From: Paenibacillus spiritus
GTDB taxonomy: Bacteria; Bacillota; Bacilli; Paenibacillales; Paenibacillaceae
Reading direction: 5' to 3'
Length of the DNA stretch: 64,000 nucleotides
Assembly: GCF_008710135.1 (NCBI RefSeq)
Contig: NZ_VYKK01000004.1
Span: forward strand, 1-64,000
Translations under genes and position numbers: made by a program
Notes under the pieces: generated by a model
The model's database searches: none
What the model was told of the DNA's origin: nothing
Seen by the model: the letters and a program-made list of their open reading frames with translations, nothing else
Shown here: positions 60,314-64,000 of the stretch, one piece after another
How positions within the stretch are numbered: the stretch's first letter is position 1
How the letters are laid out: the number at the start of each line of letters is the position of its first letter

Positions 60314-60489
60314 TACGTGCCCACCTCATGAAGTGTCGATTCAATCTCTCCAATAAGCGATTTAGTATCTTCAATGGCGTTAGCATCAAAGCTCATGTCT
60401 TCATCAATAGCATCCATCCATTCTTGCAAATCGTCTTTAGCTGCCACTACCAGTCTGAGCAATTCTATTAATTGATCTACAATTCCCAT
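60313..60489 (-). CDS. small phage protein, copy 2 of a paralogous pair
   Basis: A 58-residue acidic helical protein (GIVDQLIELLRLVVAAKDDLQEWMDAIDED) with the same length and pattern as the product of 59723-59899. The ATG follows GAGGTGATTA. Not recognised beyond this. Confidence 0.65.
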   Translation of the reverse strand: MGIVDQLIELLRLVVAAKDDLQEWMDAIDEDMSFDANAIEDTKSLIGEIESTLHEVGT

Positions 60490-60503
60490 CACTTAATCAC
60501 CTC

Positions 60504-60956
60504 TTAAAACACCAGGATATAGAACATATACCCGAAGTAAGTAGTCCACACTAATCCACTTACCACAGAAAATAGTGTGATTCGTTTTGAATTTTCAACT
60601 ATTGCCCGTCTAAGAATTAATTCATTTTCGTTCATTTTATTTATATTCTTTTTAAATGAGACAACAACAAACGATAAGACAAGGAATATGATTGCTCCAA
60701 GCGTAGGGACTTTATATACATCGTACCGGATTGCATTGATAAGATAGATTACTTCGGCTACTGCCAGAGCCACAGCAACAATCCATTGTAGACATCCGTT
60801 TTTAATAAACTCTTCATTGAGTTTTTCGTCATCAATTTTTTCTTGAGCTTTATCAATACTTAGTAACTCCAATCTTTTATTAGTCTCATAGAACATCGAT
60901 CTTCCCAGGAGTCCTAAAAGGTTAATTACAAAAAACACTAGTGTCCAAAATATCAT
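60504..60956 (-). CDS. phage membrane protein
   Basis: A 150-residue protein with four hydrophobic helices (residues about 2-18, 52-75, 80-100 and 127-148). The ATG is 8 bases after AAGGAG. Not recognised. Confidence 0.6.
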   Translation of the reverse strand: MIFWTLVFFVINLLGLLGRSMFYETNKRLELLSIDKAQEKIDDEKLNEEFIKNGCLQWIVAVALAVAEVIYLINAIRYDVYKVPTLGAIIFLVLSFVVVSFKKNINKMNENELILRRAIVENSKRITLFSVVSGLVWTTYFGYMFYILVF

Positions 60957-61009
60957 TTAAATGTCTCCTTATTATTTTTATTTTTGTAAATAACATTTTT
61001 CCATCCTAA

Positions 61010-61186
61010 TCAGAATGATGTATTTAGCATCTTCTCCAGGTCTTCAATCACTTCTTGATTTTTATTAAATAATGCCGCTAGTCGGATACTCTGATGTTCA
61101 GAAGGGCGGTCTTCATCAATAATTCTGTTGATTTCTAGATTTTCATTTTCATACTTCTCAATTAACTCCAACAATTTATCGGCCAT
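61010..61186 (-). CDS. small phage protein, unknown
   Basis: A 58-residue helical protein, MADKLLELIEKYENENLEIN onward. The ATG is 7 bases after AGGAGG; the frame opens six codons earlier without support. Not recognised. Confidence 0.6.
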   Translation of the reverse strand: MADKLLELIEKYENENLEINRIIDEDRPSEHQSIRLAALFNKNQEVIEDLEKMLNTSF

Positions 61187-61255
61187 ATTAAACCTCCTAT
61201 TCAATTTGATAAAACCAATATGTCATAAAGACATTCTTTATAGAAATTTAATATA

Positions 61256-61588
61256 TCAACTTTCTTCAATACCTTCGTTATTCAGTTCCTTGGCATAAGT
61301 GTGTATCCAACACTCGTAACATACTTCCTTGCCAATTAGTGCTTTTGGAAAAGGAAAAATTTTGCCCTCTTTATAAATATCTCTTGTCTTTTTGTTGCAT
61401 ACATCGCACTCATACCATACAATTTTGTCAGCGCTATAGTTTGGTGTAAACTCTACTTCCACCTCAAACTCTTTTTCACAACTTTCACATTCCCAATCAA
61501 ATTTATTGTCATCTGGAAGCCCATCGCTTAAAGCATCAGACATATCATTCTCATATCCGCAGTATGGACACTTTACGGTATCGTAAAT
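61256..61588 (-). CDS. zinc-ribbon phage protein with an AUU start
   Basis: A 110-residue protein. Four CxxC pairs are present: CPYC, CESC, CDVC and CYEC, probably two zinc sites. The first ATG is 15 codons in (MSDALS) and would lose CPYC. AAAGGAGG is followed after 7 bases by ATT TAC GAT, in frame, giving YDTVKCPYCGYEND before that Met; no ATG, GTG or TTG fits. This is the clearest case of a non-standard start in the window. Function unknown. Confidence 0.75.
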   Translation of the reverse strand: MYDTVKCPYCGYENDMSDALSDGLPDDNKFDWECESCEKEFEVEVEFTPNYSADKIVWYECDVCNKKTRDIYKEGKIFPFPKALIGKEVCYECWIHTYAKELNNEGIEES

Positions 61589-61630
61589 ATTAATGCCTCC
61601 TTTCTTTATGAAACTTGTATTTGATCAAGA

Positions 61631-61942
61631 TTATACTGGTTCATAAGTCGCTTCAAATATGTCAGGCTTGCAGGGATAAAACTCACCTGCAACCCCCTTT
61701 ATAATCCAATCGCCAACATCCGCTCTCATAGTGCCTTCTAACGTTGGTATTTCAATAAATGTTAGACCATCTGGCTCTCCATTCGACTCCGTCCCCACTC
61801 TAACGAAGTGGTTATGAGCTGATACAAAATCAATAATTTCGAAATCGTTGTATTCTTTGTGAGTGCCATACTTGCATGGAATTTCTTTAATTACTTTAAA
61901 TTGAATTGCCTCAATAACTACAGGCTTTTTACGAAACCTCAT
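61631..61942 (-). CDS. common phage protein, unknown
   Basis: A 103-residue protein of a type found in many Firmicute prophages: MRFRKKPVVIEAIQF at the start and GDWIIKGVAGEFYPCKPDIFEATYEPV at the end. Function unknown. The ATG is 6 bases after GGAGG. Confidence 0.8.
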   Translation of the reverse strand: MRFRKKPVVIEAIQFKVIKEIPCKYGTHKEYNDFEIIDFVSAHNHFVRVGTESNGEPDGLTFIEIPTLEGTMRADVGDWIIKGVAGEFYPCKPDIFEATYEPV

Positions 61943-61959
61943 TGCTTACCTCCGCTTCT

Positions 61960-61981
61960 TGATAAAACGGTTCTTTTATCA
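61960..61981 (-). repeat. leader hairpin (best example of a repeated element)
   Basis: TGATAAAA and TTTTATCA form a perfect 8-base stem with a 6-base loop, starting at the methyltransferase stop codon and ending just before AAGCGGAGG of the next gene. Similar A/U-rich hairpins ending in TTT(T/C)AT.A.GAAAGGAG lie near 41127, 41379, 41927, 36222, 59321, 61596 and 34000. Confidence 0.6.
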
Positions 61982-62779
61982 GCACTCTACCTTCAAGTAA
62001 GGTTCTAGCCTTTCTTTGCAAATCACTATGTAATCTTCACTAATTTCAAATCCTATGTATTTTCTATTATTTAATAAAGCCATTTTTGCAACAGTACCAC
62101 TTCCCATAAACGGATCCAGAACAACATCTCCTTCATTGCTCCAACTGATGATATGATCTTCTGCTAATTTCTCAGGGAAGATTGCTGGATGTTTGAAAGC
62201 TACTTTATCTAAAGTTGATTTTTGATGACCATTGGGAATTCTCCAGATATTGAATCTTACACCGAATTCCTTGAGAAGATTTTGTTTATTGTGTCTTACT
62301 TGCTCCCCATCTGTATTCCTATAGTGACCCTTTATGTGCTTTTTACCGTTGTACCATTTATTTTTTCTGTCTGAAATTAAATTGACTGTTCTGGGTTTCC
62401 CCTTAGATAAGATGAACATATACTCAAAAATTTGATAATAACGGTTTGTCTCAGGAAAACTTATACTATCTTTTTCATATATCATCGTGTCGTGCAGATT
62501 GAATCCAATTTCTTTGAAAAATAATGCTTGTTTAAATGATGTTCCTGTCTCACTACCTTTGTCCGTTTTATCTCCAACTACCCATACAACAATTCCTCCG
62601 TTCGCTGTTACTCTATATAATTCACGAGCAATCTCTTCAAAATCGAAGGAATATCCTTTGTAATTTCGCAAATCATCATACGGCGGCGAAGTGATTGTTA
62701 GCGGAATTGTATTACTAGGGATTTGCTTTAAACCTACTAAGCAATCCATAGAATAAATATTATTGTAATTTAAGGACAA
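61979..62779 (-). CDS. DNA methyltransferase (TSPPY type)
   Basis: A 266-residue methyltransferase. TITSPPYDDLRNY is motif IV of the N4-cytosine/N6-adenine amino-methyltransferases and DPFMGSGTVAKMAL is motif I, in the order IV to I; SMDCLVGLKQIP matches the usual opening. The start is TTG behind GAGAGGAGAG. No restriction enzyme is nearby. It is a second orphan methyltransferase, of different type from that at 57535. Confidence 0.9.
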   Translation of the reverse strand: MSLNYNNIYSMDCLVGLKQIPSNTIPLTITSPPYDDLRNYKGYSFDFEEIARELYRVTANGGIVVWVVGDKTDKGSETGTSFKQALFFKEIGFNLHDTMIYEKDSISFPETNRYYQIFEYMFILSKGKPRTVNLISDRKNKWYNGKKHIKGHYRNTDGEQVRHNKQNLLKEFGVRFNIWRIPNGHQKSTLDKVAFKHPAIFPEKLAEDHIISWSNEGDVVLDPFMGSGTVAKMALLNNRKYIGFEISEDYIVICKERLEPYLKVEC

Positions 62780-62819
62780 CTAATCTCTCCTCTCTATATT
62801 TTTTGATAAAAACTCAATT

Positions 62820-62960
62820 TCATCTTGTCGCTTCTCCTGATTCAACCTTCATCCACGCAGGAATCTCGTCGCTCACTTTGCCGCTTGCCACCTTGATCCA
62901 CTTGACATCTTCTTCTGAATCTACTGTTGGACCAATATAGATATCCTTCTTTTCATTCAT
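62820..62960 (-). CDS. small phage protein, unknown
   Basis: A 46-residue protein, MNEKKDIYIGPTVDSEED onward. The ATG is 7 bases after TGAGGAATTG. Not recognised. It lies between two clear genes and keeps the operon spacing. Confidence 0.55.
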   Translation of the reverse strand: MNEKKDIYIGPTVDSEEDVKWIKVASGKVSDEIPAWMKVESGEATR

Positions 62961-62974
62961 TTGCAATTCCTCAT

Positions 62975-63214
62975 TCAAAATGTATGACATCCACGATGAT
63001 ATTTCTGTCCTTTGTACTTATAACGAGCGATAAATGTCTTAATAAGAATCAGATTATCATTCACGCGTTCCAAGACAATCACTCCCAAATCAGTCATCCA
63101 TCTCAGTTTCCCTTTAACATTAGGAATGTTGGACACCTGTTTAACCAGGTATCCAACTTCAACATTACTTTCTAATGCTCTCATTCGAGCATGTTCGCTA
63201 ACTTTGATTCTCAT
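62975..63214 (-). CDS. small phage protein, unknown
   Basis: A 79-residue basic protein, MRIKVSEHARMRALESN onward. The ATG is in the ATACATATG context, 6 bases after GCGGTG. The pattern resembles small toxin-like or DUF families but no assignment is made. Confidence 0.6.
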   Translation of the reverse strand: MRIKVSEHARMRALESNVEVGYLVKQVSNIPNVKGKLRWMTDLGVIVLERVNDNLILIKTFIARYKYKGQKYHRGCHTF

Positions 63215-63219
63215 ATGTA

Positions 63220-63441
63220 TCACCGCTTATTTGCTACACGATCACGTTGCTTCTTATATTTTGTCAATGTAGCTCCCTTCTCTTCACTTGCTTTCGCTGG
63301 ACGAATATACTGAAATGTCAGTCCATTCTTTGCACAATGGCGAATTGCTTCATTTTCAGCCTGAAGACGAACTTCTGGAAGATTGTCGATAATCACACTT
63401 ACACCATTGTCACTTGTCGCTACGCCATAGAATTTAGTCAT
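63220..63441 (-). CDS. small phage protein, unknown
   Basis: A 73-residue protein, MTKFYGVATSDNGVSVII onward, with a basic C-terminus. The ATG follows AAAGGAGTAATAAATA. Not recognised. Confidence 0.6.
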   Translation of the reverse strand: MTKFYGVATSDNGVSVIIDNLPEVRLQAENEAIRHCAKNGLTFQYIRPAKASEEKGATLTKYKKQRDRVANKR

Positions 63442-63494
63442 TATTTATTACTCCTTTAAATTTATTATTATATTTGTTGTCTAATCATATCTGT

Positions 63495-64000
63495 TTAAAC
63501 TTCTCTTAAATCATCAATGAATAACTGCATAGTTTTAACTATTTTGAACTTTGGTTTATATTGCTTCCAATAGTTCATATTTAAAGTTCCAATTGCTTCA
63601 ACTTCGGCAAATACAGGAACAGTATTAAAATAGTCTTCATTCGTTTTGAATTTCATTAACTGAATACTGTCACAATCAATCTTAACTGTATTCAATTGTT
63701 TCCCCATGAGTTTTTTATCTGAGACGAATAATCCCTTGAGAAGAAACTTTCCAGGTTTAAAGTCTTTACCGGAAATCCGGTAGAACTCGTTGAGATAGAG
63801 AATCATCTTTTCATTGATCTCTGAAACATCAAATTCCAAGTCATAATAAAGGGAATCGTCAGGAATGAAGTCTGCCAATTTTTCATTTAGTTCCTGTATT
63901 AATAACTCCAGTTTAGTCTTACTTAACTGAACTCCGCCAGCCCCACTATGACCAGCCACAAAAGTAGTATTATCGCAACTTTCCAATAACTCTAACATTG
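63495..64000 (-). CDS. RecJ-like single-strand exonuclease, C-terminal part (cut by window end)
   Basis: About 168 residues of the C-terminus of a larger protein whose 5' end lies beyond base 64000. VAGHSGAGGVQLSKTKLELLIQELNEKL resembles the DHHA1 motif of RecJ (GGHxxAxG). SPbeta has a RecJ-like protein (YorK) close to its polymerase gene. It would trim single-stranded DNA during recombination. The family call rests on one motif and context. Confidence 0.6.
   Translation of the reverse strand, partial: MLELLESCDNTTFVAGHSGAGGVQLSKTKLELLIQELNEKLADFIPDDSLYYDLEFDVSEINEKMILYLNEFYRISGKDFKPGKFLLKGLFVSDKKLMGKQLNTVKIDCDSIQLMKFKTNEDYFNTVPVFAEVEAIGTLNMNYWKQYKPKFKIVKTMQLFIDDLREV

Larger units (their letters stand above)
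27961..64000. mobile_element. SPbeta-like prophage, one end only
   Basis: A distinctly A+T-rich stretch with nearly all genes on the minus strand. It contains a terminal large serine recombinase, DNA polymerase III alpha, RecJ- and RecU-like proteins, nucleotide-metabolism genes, homing endonucleases, methyltransferases and many tiny genes. This is the content of the replication arm of SPbeta-type phages. No structural or lysis genes are seen. The element continues beyond the window. Confidence 0.9.

Noticed and set aside
27961..64000. CRISPR array, tRNA or rRNA genes
   Set aside because: I saw no regularly spaced repeats and no cloverleaf-like or rRNA sequence in the window.
27961..64000. 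Restriction enzyme partner for the methyltransferases
   Set aside because: None of the neighbouring genes resembles a restriction endonuclease; the HNH protein matches homing/phage HNH types and is separated by another gene.

Overview
The first 28 kb (about 1-27960) is G+C-rich chromosome of a spore-forming Firmicute, most like Paenibacillus. Evidence is the sporulation and germination genes (spoVIF, ypeB, spmA, spmB, dacB, ytfJ), a serA T-box leader, and gene order matching the ypf/ypb and dacB-spm-rluB-res segments of Bacillales. Minus-strand blocks run gpsA-plsY-der-rpsA-plsC-cmk-motI-ypeB, then prsW and a mecA-family gene, then a metallophosphoesterase and CPBP protease. Plus-strand genes between them are a polysaccharide deacetylase, a membrane-anchored protein, serA and a chemotaxis receptor. 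Next come glpK, resDE (without resABC beside them), rluB, spmBA and dacB.

At about 27960 a ytfJ (gerW) sporulation gene is cut off in mid-frame. A1-T-rich, almost wholly minus-strand prophage begins there and runs past the end of the window. A large serine recombinase lies directly inside the junction, as in SPbeta/spsM and skin-like elements. The prophage is SPbeta-like in content: a DnaE-type polymerase III alpha subunit, a RecJ-like exonuclease, a RecU-like resolvase, class I and class III ribonucleotide reductases, ThyX, dUTPase, a deaminase, a sigma factor, an AbrB-like regulator, two DNA methyltransferases, three homing/HNH endonucleases and about forty small unknown genes. No capsid, tail, lysis or lysogeny genes are in the window, so the other end of the element and the 5' half of ytfJ must lie beyond base 64000.

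The replication enzymes (polymerase, RecJ, RecU) and the nucleotide cassette (NrdAB, NrdDG, ThyX, Dut, deaminase) look like a self-sufficient DNA-synthesis supply. The sigma factor and AbrB-like protein may control it.

The most unusual signal is translational. At least five, probably six or more, phage genes have a good Shine-Dalgarno sequence followed at normal distance by an in-frame AUU or AUA and no AUG, GUG or UUG. In several cases conserved protein sequence is encoded between that codon and the first standard start. Many phage genes also carry a small A/U-rich hairpin just before the Shine-Dalgarno. Other notable items are a class I NrdB carrying an N-terminal ATP-cone while NrdA has none, a GH26 mannanase-like protein with a PA14-like domain and no signal peptide inside the replication region, and a LexA-type box before a phage gene.
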